Both the position numbers and the translations under genes were made by a program. Source: Actinomyces radicidentis (GTDB taxonomy: Bacteria; Actinomycetota; Actinomycetes; Actinomycetales; Actinomycetaceae). From it: 64,000 bases of DNA. Every line of letters starts with the position of its first letter. Within the stretch, counting starts at the first letter, position 1. Below the pieces are notes generated by a model. It saw only the letters and a program-made list of their open reading frames with translations, was not told where the DNA came from and searched no databases. The stretch lies in the NCBI RefSeq assembly GCF_001553565.1, contig NZ_CP014228.1, positions 806,001-870,000 of the forward strand. Reading direction: 5' to 3'. This document shows positions 42,790-51,534 of the stretch, in pieces.

Positions 42790-44394
42790 GCTGCGACCTC
42801 TCTCGACAGTGCGCGGACGGTCCTGCGCTGCACTGAAGCGTAGGTCCTCAGCAGCCTCATTGTCATCCGACGATGATGAGTTTCCAATGACCTATTGAGT
42901 CCACTTCTTGTCCTGGGCGGCTCGGACCGCGCCGCTCCGCCGGCGCTCACCGCGCCGCAGGGACCCAGGTCCCGGTGCCACCGCCCGGGGCGGAGGCGTG
43001 CGGACCCGTCGCCGGCGCCGCGCGGGGGGGCCGTCCAGCGCCCCGCCGTCGAGCGGTCAGGAGCCGAGCTGGTCGCGCCCAGACGACGACGCCGGGCGGC
43101 CTCGCGCTCGGCGCGCAGGCGCTCCTTCTCCCCCGGGCCGCGCAGGCCAGCGAGCGCCATGAGGTTGGCGATGACGACGAGCGCGATGAGCGTGACGCCG
43201 AAGGCGAGACCGGAGCTCTCCCCGGACAGGCCCACGAGCGGGCTCGCGAGACCGCCGACCGCGAACTGGATGAGGCCGAGCAGGGCCGACCCGGTCCCGG
43301 CCCAGCGCCCCGTGCGGTCCAGGGCGAGCGCCGGCAGGTTGCCGATGCTCATGCCCAGGCACGCGACGTGGAGGACGAGGAGGGCGATGACGGAGACCAG
43401 CAGCGCCGTCGAGCTCACGGGGTGGCGGAGCAGAGCGATCGCGACGACGCCGAGGACGCCGTCGACGACGAGTTGGCACAGCAGGCCGATCCGCACCCGC
43501 CGGGCGGGCGAGACGCGCCCCGCCTGCGATCCCGCGATCGCGACGACGACGGTGATGGTGAGGCCGCAGACCGCGAAGACCACGGTGTAGGCGGTCACGC
43601 TCATCCCGAGGACGTTCTTGAGGACGAAGGGCGCTGCGGACAGGTAGGCCATGAGGGTCGCGTAGAGCACCGCGTTGATGAGCACGAGGCGTACGAAGAC
43701 GCGGTCGGCGCACAGGAAGCGGGTGCCGTCCGCCAGCACGCCGAAGCCGCCGGAGAAGCGCTTGTCCTCGGGGAGCGTCTCCGGCACCCAGGCGAGGACC
43801 ATGAGGAGCAGGACGCCCGTGAATCCGGCGACGACGCCGAGGATGCCGCGCCAGCCGATGACGTCGACGAGGGCGCCGCCGAGGATCGGGGCCACGACCG
43901 GCGCGACGCCCTGGATGGACATGACGAGGCTGAGGGCCTGGGTGGCGGTGATGCCCCGCGAGCGGTCCGAGATGACGGCGCGGCCGAGCACCATGCCCGC
44001 GGCCCCGCCGAGCCCCTGCAGGAGGCGGGCGACGAGCAGCACGCCGATCCCGGGGGCCAGGGCGGTGGCGACCCCGGTGACGAAGGCGAGGGCGGTGCCC
44101 CACACGAGGAGGGGCCGCCGGCCGAAGCGGTCCGAGAGGACGCCGATGACGAGCTGGCCGACGGCGACGCCGACGAGGAAGGCGGTCATCGTCAGCTGGA
44201 CCGAGGAGGCGGAGGCCCCCAGGTCCTGGGCCATCTGGGTGAAGGCCGGCAGGTAGGTGTCCGTCGCCAGGGGCGCGACGGCCGCGAGTGCCGCGAGGGA
44301 GACGAGGAGGGTGCCGGAGAAGGACTCCCGCAGGGTCGAGGAGCCGGCGGTCGGGGGGGTGGTGCCGCGGTGCGGCGGGGCGCCGAGAGCTCAT
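42786..44394 (-). CDS. Bcr/CflA-type MFS drug exporter with a C7 frameshift near the start
   Basis: An MFS exporter with 12 TM segments; DHA1 motifs include [40 protein letters not shown] and [20 protein letters not shown]. The body is one frame from 44234 back to 42786, but the true N-terminus ([34 protein letters not shown]) has no start codon in that frame. The plausible ATG at 44394 ([12 protein letters not shown]) is joined to it only if a run of seven C (44352-44358) is one base shorter. That is a slippage-prone tract or an error. The last 90 or so codons after about residue 390 are Arg/Gly-rich and may not belong to the original protein. Confidence 0.75.
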
Positions 44395-44673
44395 GCCTCC
44401 GACGGTAGGGCGCGGGCGCGGGCGCGGAGCGCCGCACGGCCGTCCGGGGTGAGATCGGCCCCGCGGGGCCGCGACGCCGGTGAGGACCGTCACCGCACCC
44501 TCCCGCCCCCGGCCGCGACGGATCCACCAGGGCCGCCCCGGCCGTCCGAGCCGTGCGGCCCCGTCGGCCGGGGCGCCGTCCCCGAGAGGCCGCCGGCGCG
44601 CCTCCCCCGGTTCCACAGAGTCCTCACAAGGTCGCCTGACGGCCGCCACACGACGGAGCCCGAGCCTTGAGCC

Positions 44674-45726
44674 ATGACACGCACGCACACCCCGGCCGGC
44701 TCCCCGGCCCCCGGCACGGACCCGACCGGGTCCGGCGCCGCCGGCACCGACCAGACCGCCACCGCCCAGGCCGAGGGGCCGCGCCGCCACACGCGCCGCA
44801 AGTTCCTCCTCGGGGGCTCCGGCGTCCTCGGCCTCACCGCCGCCGGCGGCTCCGCCTGGGCCCTCAACCGCTTCGTCATCGACCACGTCGAGGTCACCGA
44901 CACCACCGCCTACGAGGCGGAGAACGCCGCCGTCGCGTCCATCGCCACGGCCAGCGCCGCCACCGACGTCCAGGTCGGCGACGACACCTACACCTCGTCG
45001 AACACCTCGATCACGATCGAGCAGGTCTCCACCGGCTCCGGCTCCGACACGGTCACCTACTACACGGCGGACATCAAGGTCACCGACGCCACCACCGTGC
45101 GTAGCGCCTTCGCGAACAACGAGTTCGGCGAGAACATCACCGCCAAGCCCTCCGTCATCGCCGAGGACAACGACGCCGTCCTCGCCATCAACGGCGACTA
45201 CTACGGCTTCCGCACCGACGGCATCCTCATCCGCAACGGCACCGTCTACCGCGACGACGGCGCGCGCGACGGCATCGCCTTCTACACGGACGGCCACGTC
45301 GAGGTCTACGACGAGACCTCCACCGACGCCCAGACGCTCCTCGACGCCGGCGTGTGGAACACGGCCTCCTTCGGCCCGGCGCTCGTCAAGGACTCCGCCG
45401 TCCTGAACGGCATCGACGACGTCGAGGTCGACACGAACGTCGGCAACCACTCCATCCAGGGCGACCAGCCCCGCACCGCGCTCGGCTACATCGACACGGA
45501 CCACTACGTCCTCGTCGTCGTCGACGGCCGCAACGACGGCTACTCCAAGGGCGTCACGATGACCGAGCTCGCCAACATCATGCTCGGCCTGGGCTGCCAG
45601 TGCGCCTACAACATCGACGGCGGCGGCTCGAGCGCCATGTACTTCAACGGCTCGATCATCAACCAGCCCTCCAACGGCGGGGAGCGCGCGACCTCCGACA
45701 TCTTCTACATCAAGAACGGAGCCTGA
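44674..45726 (+). CDS. Secreted phosphodiester glycosidase (NAGPA-domain) protein
   Basis: A 350-aa exported protein. After a Ser/Thr/Gly-rich start comes a Tat-like signal anchor RRHTRRKFLLGG with a hydrophobic stretch to about residue 65. The body is a NAGPA domain: DNDAVLAINGDYYGFRTDGI, LIRNGTVYRDDGARDGIAFY, ASFGPALVKDSAVLN, RTALGYIDTDHYVLVVVDGR and the terminal YNIDGGGSSAMYFNGSIIN. The family cleaves phosphodiester-linked sugars or acts in exopolysaccharide assembly. Only 1 nt separates it from the glycosyltransferase gene, so both probably act on the same envelope glycan. Confidence 0.9.
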   Translation: MTRTHTPAGSPAPGTDPTGSGAAGTDQTATAQAEGPRRHTRRKFLLGGSGVLGLTAAGGSAWALNRFVIDHVEVTDTTAYEAENAAVASIATASAATDVQVGDDTYTSSNTSITIEQVSTGSGSDTVTYYTADIKVTDATTVRSAFANNEFGENITAKPSVIAEDNDAVLAINGDYYGFRTDGILIRNGTVYRDDGARDGIAFYTDGHVEVYDETSTDAQTLLDAGVWNTASFGPALVKDSAVLNGIDDVEVDTNVGNHSIQGDQPRTALGYIDTDHYVLVVVDGRNDGYSKGVTMTELANIMLGLGCQCAYNIDGGGSSAMYFNGSIINQPSNGGERATSDIFYIKNGA

Positions 45727-45727
45727 G

Positions 45728-46915
45728 ATGAGCCCCGCGACCCGCCAGTCCACCGGCTCCTCCCCGACGCGCCGCCGCGTCCTGGCCCCGGAGTCGGGGC
45801 CCCTCGTGACCGGCTCGACGCCGCGCCGCGCGGTCGGCCGCGCCACCGGGACCTTCAGCCCGGTCGCGGAGGGCACCGCCACGCAGGCCCGGCCGACCCG
45901 CCTCGTCGTCCTCGTGCCCGCCTACCAGCCCGACGAGCGCCTCGGCGGCCTCACCGAGGACCTCCTCGGAGCCCTGCCCGGCTCGCAGGTCCTCGTCGTC
46001 GACGACGGCTCCGGGACCGCCTACACGCGGGTCTTCGCCGACGCCGCGAACGCCGGCGCGCACGTCATCGGCTACCCGGTCAACGCCGGCAAGGGCGAGG
46101 CCCTGCGCACCGGCCTCGCCGCGGCCCGCGAGCGCTGGCCCGAGGCCGACGTCGTCTGCGCCGACGCCGACGGGCAGCACACGCCCCACGACGTCGCCGC
46201 CGTCGCCGCCCGCGTGAGGGAGACCGGCCGCATGACGCTCGGGGTCCGCGAGTTCACCGGACCCGTGCCGGCGCGCAGCCGGATCGGCAACGACCTCACG
46301 GCCCTGCTCTTCCGCGGCGCCACCGGCTGGCGGCTGCGCGACACCCAGACGGGTCTGCGCGGCTACCCGGCGGGCGGCTACGGCTGGATGTTGCGGGTAC
46401 CGGGAGACCGCTACGAGTACGAGCTCTCGGCGCTGCTGCGGGCGAGCGAGCTGGGGATGGAGGTCGAGCAGGTCGGCATCGAGACGGTCTACGAGCCCGG
46501 CAACGGCTCCTCGCACTTCCGGCCGATCGTCGACTCCGCCCGGATCTACGCGCCGCTCCTGCGCTTCATGGGGGCGAGCCTGGCGAGCTTCGTCATCGAC
46601 TGGGTGGGCGTCATGCTCATCCACGCCCTCACCGGGAACCTGCTGGCCGCCGTGGTCGGGGCGCGCCTCGTCTCCGGCACGGCGAGCTTCCTCATGAACC
46701 GGCGGGTCTTCCGGGCGGCGCCAGGGACGATGGGGCGCACGGCGGTCCGCTACGTCGCGCTGGCGATCGGGATCATGGCGGCGAGCTACGCGCTCCTCGC
46801 CCTGCTCACCGGCATCGGGATCCCGCTGGGGATCGCGAAGATCATCGGGGACGCAGCGCTCTACGTCGTGAGCTACTCGGTGCAGCGGCGGGTCGTCTTC
46901 CGCGAGAGGCGCTGA
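45728..46915 (+). CDS. GT2 glycosyltransferase fused to GtrA membrane domain
   Basis: A 395-aa fusion. A disordered N-terminus (1-55) precedes a GT-A domain (about 56-265): LVVLVPAYQPDERLGGLTED, LVVDDGSGTAY, VNAGKGEALRTGLAAA, VVCADADGQHTPHDV (DxD-like), and LRDTQTGLRGYP. The C-terminal 120 residues are a GtrA domain with four TM segments (ASLASFVIDWVGVMLIHALT ... SFLMNRRVFR ... VVFRERR). GT2-GtrA pairs make or flip polyprenyl-phosphate sugars for wall glycans. Operon partner of the NAGPA gene, ending at a very strong hairpin. Confidence 0.92.
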   Translation: MSPATRQSTGSSPTRRRVLAPESGPLVTGSTPRRAVGRATGTFSPVAEGTATQARPTRLVVLVPAYQPDERLGGLTEDLLGALPGSQVLVVDDGSGTAYTRVFADAANAGAHVIGYPVNAGKGEALRTGLAAARERWPEADVVCADADGQHTPHDVAAVAARVRETGRMTLGVREFTGPVPARSRIGNDLTALLFRGATGWRLRDTQTGLRGYPAGGYGWMLRVPGDRYEYELSALLRASELGMEVEQVGIETVYEPGNGSSHFRPIVDSARIYAPLLRFMGASLASFVIDWVGVMLIHALTGNLLAAVVGARLVSGTASFLMNRRVFRAAPGTMGRTAVRYVALAIGIMAASYALLALLTGIGIPLGIAKIIGDAALYVVSYSVQRRVVFRERR

Positions 46916-46942
46916 GCGGCGGAGCACGGCGCGACCAGGAGC

Positions 46943-46982
46943 AGCGGGGGCCGGTGGACGACGACGTCCACCGGCCCCCGCT
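46943..46982. terminator. Strong terminator hairpin
   Basis: AGCGGGGGCCGGTGGAC (46943-46959) pairs perfectly over 17 bp with 46966-46982 around a 6-nt loop, 27 bp beyond the glycosyltransferase stop. Confidence 0.88.
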
Positions 46983-46999
46983 CCGCGTAGCCTCACGTC

Positions 47000-47641
47000 G
47001 TGACCTCCTCCGACGCCCGCGCCACCAGCCCCGACGACTGGAGGACCGGCGTCGCCTGGGTGTGGCGCCTCGTCCTCGCCGTCGCGGCCGGGTGGGCCAC
47101 ATGGCTCCTCCTCGCCGGACGCCCCACCGCGGACCTGCTCGCCCAGCTGCGCTACTTCACCACCGAGTCGACGATCGCGGTCCTCCTCGTCAACGCGGGC
47201 GCCGTCGTGCGGCCGCTGCTCGTGCGCTCGGGCCCGTACCGCTTCGAGGGACGGCGCACCTGGTTCCGGGGTCTGGCCACCACGATGACGGTCTTCACCG
47301 GGATCATCTTCGCGACGCTCCTCGGCCACACCTACCCGGAGACCGCCGGGAGGATCGCCCACGCCTTCCTGCCCGCCGCCATGCTGGTCGACTGGCTGCT
47401 GGTCGGCCGCTCGCACCGGCGCCTCGCCTGGTGGGTGCCGCTCACCTGGGCGGCGGCCCTCATCCCCTACCTCTTCCTCTACGTGTGGGACGCCCGCGCC
47501 CTCGGCACCCCGATGTACCCCTTCCTCGACCCGGCGAGCCCCGACTGGTGGGGGACCGTCGCTGCGGTCGTCGTCGCCCTCCTCGTCCTCAGCTACCTGC
47601 TGCGGTGGCTGGCGCGGGCGACCGGGCGCCGTCGGGGCTGA
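47000..47641 (+). CDS. Pr6Pr-family membrane protein
   Basis: A 213-aa membrane protein with six predicted TM segments. It matches the FAR-17a/AIG1-like Pr6Pr family: LLAQLRYFTTESTIAVLLVN, FRGLATTMTVFTGIIFATLL, HAFLPAAMLVDWLLVGR with the conserved H and D-W, WWVPLTWAAALIPYLFLYVW and YPFLDPASPDWWG. Function unknown; eukaryotic relatives are lipid esterases with Thr and His residues, which fits the conserved FTTESTIA and H-AFLP positions. Start is GTG at 47000, 17 bp after the hairpin, so the promoter must overlap that region. Confidence 0.85.
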   Translation: MTSSDARATSPDDWRTGVAWVWRLVLAVAAGWATWLLLAGRPTADLLAQLRYFTTESTIAVLLVNAGAVVRPLLVRSGPYRFEGRRTWFRGLATTMTVFTGIIFATLLGHTYPETAGRIAHAFLPAAMLVDWLLVGRSHRRLAWWVPLTWAAALIPYLFLYVWDARALGTPMYPFLDPASPDWWGTVAAVVVALLVLSYLLRWLARATGRRRG

Positions 47642-47741
47642 CCGCCCGCGGGCGCTGACGCCGGGCCGGCGGTAGGACCGGCGCACGTCCAGCCGGCACC
47701 GCGCCCAGGAGCGCGTCGGTGGCGGGACCTATCCTCAGAGC

Positions 47742-49562
47742 ATGAGGTCGACGGCGCTGCGCACGAGCACACGAGGGGCGAGCCGCCTCGGCCGCAGCCT
47801 CATCACCCTCCAGCCCGCCCCCGGCCGCGCCCGCCGCGCCGTCGGCTGGGTCGCCGCCGTCGCCATCGGCCTCGTCCTCACCTCGATCATCCTCGGACCC
47901 TCCGAAGGTGCCCTCGGGCTGCTCGGCGCCATGGCCGCGAACGTCGGGCGCGAGTCGCCGGCGCCGAGACGCATCCGGCGCTGCCTCGTCGTCGGGGCGA
48001 CGACGCTCCTGTGCCAGGCGATCGGCATGGCGATCGCGCCGTGGCCGTGGCTCATCCCGCCCGTCATGACGGCGATGACGCTCGTCGTCGTATGGGTCTG
48101 GCACGCGCTCATGACCGGCCCGCCCGGCCCCATCAACACGGTCTTCGCCGGCGCCTTCGGCACCTACATGGCCGCCCACAGCTACTCGATGGGCACGCTC
48201 CTGCCCGTCACCGCGATGGCCTGGGCGCTCGCCACCTGCGCGTCCCTCCTCATCCTCAGCCTCGACGCCCACGGGCCCGAGCGGCAGGCCGTCGAGGACG
48301 CCGAGGCCGCCGTCGACGCCTTCTGCGAGACGGACGCCCCCGACCCCGGCGACGCCGAGGCCGTCGAGCGGCTCAGCATCCTGCGGTCGCGCGCCTGGAA
48401 CGCCGTCGACGGCGCCTGGCACGTCCTGCGCACCGGCCGCACCCCGGGCACCGTCCCGCGCAGCCGCGCGCTCCAGGGGCTCGAGCGGCGACTCCGCCGC
48501 GCGCACATGCGGCTCGTCGCGCGTCTCCAGGAGCAGGCCTTCCCGTCCGAGCCCGCCGACGTCGCCGACCACTCCGACCTCATCCCCATGGGGCAGCCCT
48601 CTGCCGGCTACCTGCTGCGCACCGCCCTCACGCGCGGCTCGCGGCCGACTCTCGTGGCGACGCGCGCGGCCCTCGCCGTGCTGCTGGCCTCGTCCCTGGC
48701 CTACCTGTCCCCCGTCGGGCACCCGTACTGGTCGATCCTCGCCTCCCTCATCGTCCTGCACATGGGGGCCTCGCGCGCCGACCTCACGATCCGCGCCGCG
48801 CACCGCGTCGTCGGCACCGCCGTCGGCGTCGCCCTGTACCTCGGGATCGTGTCCCTCGAACCGGGACCGTGGGTACGGCTCGGGATCGTGGTCCTCGCGA
48901 TCTACGGGCTCGAGGCGTTCGTGACGCGGAACTACGCGATCGCCGTCGTCTTCGTGTCGGTCTTCGCTCTCATGCTCACGCCGACGACGTCGGTGGCGCA
49001 GATCGAGGTGCTCGCCCAGGACCGCGTCCTCGAGACCGTCATCGGCGTCGGCTCCGCCGTCCTCATCGTGTGGCTCGTGGGCCGGCGGGCGCCCGTGCTC
49101 CTCGTGCGCCAGCAGTACCGGCTCACGCTGCAGGCGCTCATCGAGGTGCTCGGCGACCTCGCCTCGGGACGCGTCGAGAAGCGGGTCGGGGGCCGCGCTC
49201 TCACCGGTGGCGAGCGGGCCCCGCGGCACGACGCCGTCCGCGACCACCGTCGGCACCTGCTCTTCGAGCTGGGGCGCGCCGGGGCGATCCTCGCCGCCCA
49301 GCTGCCCGACGCCCCCGCCGCGCTCGAGCCGTGGAACCGGCTCCAGCGGGCCGTGTCCTCCCTCGGCTACGACGTCGTCGCGGCGGCGTGGCGGCAGCCG
49401 GGCTCCGGGCGGGGCGCGGCTGCCGAGGCCTACGAGCAGCTCGCGATGCTCGTCGACGCCCTGCCGCCGATCTCCTCGCAGAACATCGACCCGGTGGACC
49501 TCGCGGCCCGGGTGCGGCTCATCAATCTCGCCTTCGTCGCCGACGCGGAGGCGGCGGGCTGA
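47742..49562 (+). CDS. FUSC-family transporter
   Basis: A 606-aa protein with two blocks of about 5-6 TM segments (about 35-175 and 330-450) separated by a cytoplasmic region, and a C-terminal cytoplasmic helical domain. This is the aromatic-acid exporter/fusaric-acid resistance (FUSC) layout. The second block has LAVLLASSLAYLSPVGHPYW, LHMGASRADLTIRAAHRVVG-T and FVTRNYAIAVVFVSVFALML, the FUSC-like signature. It probably exports small aromatic or amphiphilic compounds; substrate not readable. Single gene. Confidence 0.88.
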   Translation: MRSTALRTSTRGASRLGRSLITLQPAPGRARRAVGWVAAVAIGLVLTSIILGPSEGALGLLGAMAANVGRESPAPRRIRRCLVVGATTLLCQAIGMAIAPWPWLIPPVMTAMTLVVVWVWHALMTGPPGPINTVFAGAFGTYMAAHSYSMGTLLPVTAMAWALATCASLLILSLDAHGPERQAVEDAEAAVDAFCETDAPDPGDAEAVERLSILRSRAWNAVDGAWHVLRTGRTPGTVPRSRALQGLERRLRRAHMRLVARLQEQAFPSEPADVADHSDLIPMGQPSAGYLLRTALTRGSRPTLVATRAALAVLLASSLAYLSPVGHPYWSILASLIVLHMGASRADLTIRAAHRVVGTAVGVALYLGIVSLEPGPWVRLGIVVLAIYGLEAFVTRNYAIAVVFVSVFALMLTPTTSVAQIEVLAQDRVLETVIGVGSAVLIVWLVGRRAPVLLVRQQYRLTLQALIEVLGDLASGRVEKRVGGRALTGGERAPRHDAVRDHRRHLLFELGRAGAILAAQLPDAPAALEPWNRLQRAVSSLGYDVVAAAWRQPGSGRGAAAEAYEQLAMLVDALPPISSQNIDPVDLAARVRLINLAFVADAEAAG

Positions 49563-49731
49563 GGACCGAGTACTGAGGACTCGAAGGGTCCGGCGGGGGC
49601 CGCGGCGCGTGACCGAGGCGGATCCGCGCTCGCCCGGCCGGGGTTCGACGGGTGGGTGTCGGCGTGGTCGGCGAGGGGGCGGCGCGTCCCCGTTCGGCCC
49701 GGGCGCCGGCCGCCCGTTCGACAGCGCGCGG

Positions 49732-49759
49732 CCCCGCAGGAGGGCAGCCGCCTGCGGGG
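49732..49759. terminator. Hairpin after FUSC gene
   Basis: CCCCGCAGG (49732-49740) pairs perfectly with CCTGCGGGG (49751-49759), 10-nt loop, 170 bp beyond the FUSC stop. The 274-bp gap holds no gene I can support. Confidence 0.45.
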
Positions 49760-49805
49760 CGGAGCAGCGCCGCCCCGGCGAGGCTCACGGGACGAGGACC
49801 CTGGG

Positions 49806-49829
49806 TTCTCACGGATGAACGCGTGAGAA
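49806..49829. promoter_or_regulatory. Inverted repeat at the nitroreductase start
   Basis: TTCTCACG (49806-49813) and CGTGAGAA (49822-49829) form a perfect 8-bp dyad ending 7 nt before the ATG. It could be an operator, or an mRNA hairpin hiding the ribosome site. Confidence 0.5.
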
Positions 49830-49836
49830 TGGGCGT

Positions 49837-50487
49837 ATGACAGACCGCGCCGACTCCGTCCTGCACCCCTCCGTCCCAGCCCCTGTCCCGGACGAGTGCC
49901 TCCTCACGGAGTCCGACGCGCAGCTGCTCTTCGGTGGGGCGCGCACGGTCTACGCCTTCACCGACGAGCCGGTCACGGACGAGGAGCTGCGGGCGATCCA
50001 CGAGCTCGCGAAGTGGGCGCCGACGGCCGTCAACGCGCAGCCGCTGCGCGTGGTCGCCGTGCGCAGCGAGGAGGCGCGGGCCCGGCTGCTGCCCTGCCTG
50101 CCGCGCGGGAACCGCGAGCAGCCGGCCGGGGCGCCGCTCACCCTCGTGTGCGCGGCGGACCGCGGCTTCACGGAGACGCTCGAACGCGTCCACCCGCGCG
50201 GGGCCCGCCACCGGGCGCTGCTCGCCGAGGGTGGGCCGGGGATGACGGCGGCGTGGGCGCGGACGAGTGCAACGGTGCAGGTCGGCTTCCTCATCCAGGC
50301 GATCCGGGCGGTGGGCCTGGCGGCCGGCCCGATGAACGGGGACCGCGGCGAGGAGCTGGCGGCGGAGTTCTTCCCGGGCCAGGACGTCGAGGTGCTCGCG
50401 GTCATCAACGTGGGGCACCCGGGTGAGGACGCCTGCCAGGTCCGCAACGAGCGGCTCGCCTTCGACGAGGTCTACCGGGTCCTCTGA
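49837..50487 (+). CDS. Nitroreductase-family (RutE-like) FMN oxidoreductase
   Basis: A 216-aa protein of the malonic-semialdehyde-reductase/nitroreductase type. Markers: ECLLTESDAQLLFGGARTVY, TDEELRAIHELAKWAPTAVN-AQP (FMN phosphate loop), LRVVAVRSEEARARLLPCLP, TSATVQVGFLIQAIRAVGLA-AGPM and AVINVGHPGEDA. RutE-type enzymes reduce malonic semialdehyde from pyrimidine breakdown, but no other rut gene is here. A dyad sits over its start region, and a 122-bp palindrome follows 5 nt after the stop. Confidence 0.9.
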   Translation: MTDRADSVLHPSVPAPVPDECLLTESDAQLLFGGARTVYAFTDEPVTDEELRAIHELAKWAPTAVNAQPLRVVAVRSEEARARLLPCLPRGNREQPAGAPLTLVCAADRGFTETLERVHPRGARHRALLAEGGPGMTAAWARTSATVQVGFLIQAIRAVGLAAGPMNGDRGEELAAEFFPGQDVEVLAVINVGHPGEDACQVRNERLAFDEVYRVL

Positions 50488-50492
50488 AGGAT

Positions 50493-50614
50493 CTGTCCAC
50501 CAGGGCGTCTCAGAAGGGTCGGGCACGGGCGCCGCGCCGGGGCGCAACGCCCTGACCTGCGGCGACGCGCGGAGCGCGCGCCAGCGGCCCGTCCTGAGGC
50601 GCCCTCGTGGACAG
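50493..50614 (+). repeat. 122-bp palindromic element, copy 3
   Basis: Arms 50493-50513 (CTGTCCACCAGGGCGTCTCA + G) and 50594-50614, complementary at 19 of 21, with CTGACCTGCG at offset 59 (50552). Same length and polarity as the copies at 24992 and 38366. It lies between the convergent nitroreductase and nrdG genes. Confidence 0.88.
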
Positions 50615-50648
50615 AACTCGGCCCCGGTCTGACGCTCTCAGCGCACCA

Positions 50649-51398
50649 TCACGCGGGCCGGTAGGTGAACCGGTCCCAGCCGAGAGCCTCGATCTGCTCG
50701 GCCATGCGCTCGCACTCGGCGTCCCAGCCCGGCGCGACGACTGCGAAGCCGCCGTTGGTCCCCTCGGCTCGCGCCTGCTGGAGCGCGTAGACCCGGGCGC
50801 CCGCCTCGTGCACGCGCCGCGCCACCTCGACCGCGTCCCGCGCGGTGACGTCCCCGGGGATGACCGTGGTGCGCACCTCGAGGGCCACCCCGGAGGCCAG
50901 CGCGACCTCGAGGCTCTCCCGCGCGCGGGCCGCCGCTCCCCCGCGACCGACGACCTCCTCGTAGTGCTCGGGCAGCGCCTTCACGTCGAGCCCCACCCAG
51001 TCGACGAGCCCGGCCGCGAGCAGGTCGCGCAGCCGCCCCGGATAGGCGCCGGCCGTGTGCAGTCCGACGGCGAATCCCATCTCCTTGGCCTCCGCAGCAG
51101 CGTCCGCGAGCGCGTCCTGGCGCAGCGCCTCCCCGCCGGTGAGGACGATGCCGTCGAGCAGCCCGCGGCGGCGGCGCAGGAGGGAGCGCACCTCGTCCCA
51201 GGCGACCGACCCGGGTGTGCGCGTCGGGATGAGGTCCTGGTTGTGGCAGTAGAAGCAGTTCCAGGGGCAGCCCTGGAGGAAGACCGTCGCGGTGAGGTGG
51301 TCGGGCCAGTCGACGGTGGACATGGGTACGAGCCCGGCGATCTGCAGGGAGTCGGCGGGGCGGGCGCCCGTGGTGACGGCGGGGCTGGTGGCGGTCAT
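50649..51398 (-). CDS. nrdG: Anaerobic ribonucleotide reductase activase (radical SAM)
   Basis: A 249-aa radical-SAM enzyme. The cluster motif CxxxCxxC is in LQGCPWNCFYCHNQDLIPT; the SAM GGE motif is in VLTGGEALRQDALADAAAEA, and DWVGLDVKALPEHYEEV follows. It is the NrdG2 form (about 230-250 aa) that works with the NrdD of this subclass. It cleaves SAM to place the glycyl radical on NrdD under anaerobic conditions. It follows nrdD by 136 bp that contain a GC-rich hairpin, on the same strand, and is probably co-transcribed under NrdR control. Confidence 0.94.
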   Translation of the reverse strand: MTATSPAVTTGARPADSLQIAGLVPMSTVDWPDHLTATVFLQGCPWNCFYCHNQDLIPTRTPGSVAWDEVRSLLRRRRGLLDGIVLTGGEALRQDALADAAAEAKEMGFAVGLHTAGAYPGRLRDLLAAGLVDWVGLDVKALPEHYEEVVGRGGAAARARESLEVALASGVALEVRTTVIPGDVTARDAVEVARRVHEAGARVYALQQARAEGTNGGFAVVAPGWDAECERMAEQIEALGWDRFTYRPA

Positions 51399-51434
51399 GG
51401 GGCTCCTCTGGGAACTGCTGGTAGCGCGCGGCGG

Positions 51435-51473
51435 GCCGGCCGGCTCGGTGTCTCCGGACGGCGGCCGGCCGGC
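51435..51473. terminator. Hairpin between nrdD and nrdG
   Basis: GCCGGCCGGC at 51435-51444 and again at 51464-51473 are mutually complementary. An intra-operon attenuator or processing site is possible; the repeats are also self-palindromic. Confidence 0.4.
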
Positions 51474-51534
51474 CGGAGGCGGAGGGCAGGCCGACGGCGG
51501 GACTCGCGCCCCGCCGTCGGCCCAGCCGCTCCGC

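Noticed and set aside
42786-43100. The exporter C-terminus running into the catalase start taken as a true coupled operon
   Set aside because: The last 90 or so codons are Arg/Gly/Ser-rich and include intergenic DNA with likely catalase promoter; the ATGA overlap is probably accidental.
43057-45882. 941-codon minus-strand frame spanning the exporter, intergenic DNA and the NAGPA gene
   Set aside because: It covers real genes in other frames and has only biased composition; it arises from absence of stops in GC-rich sequence.
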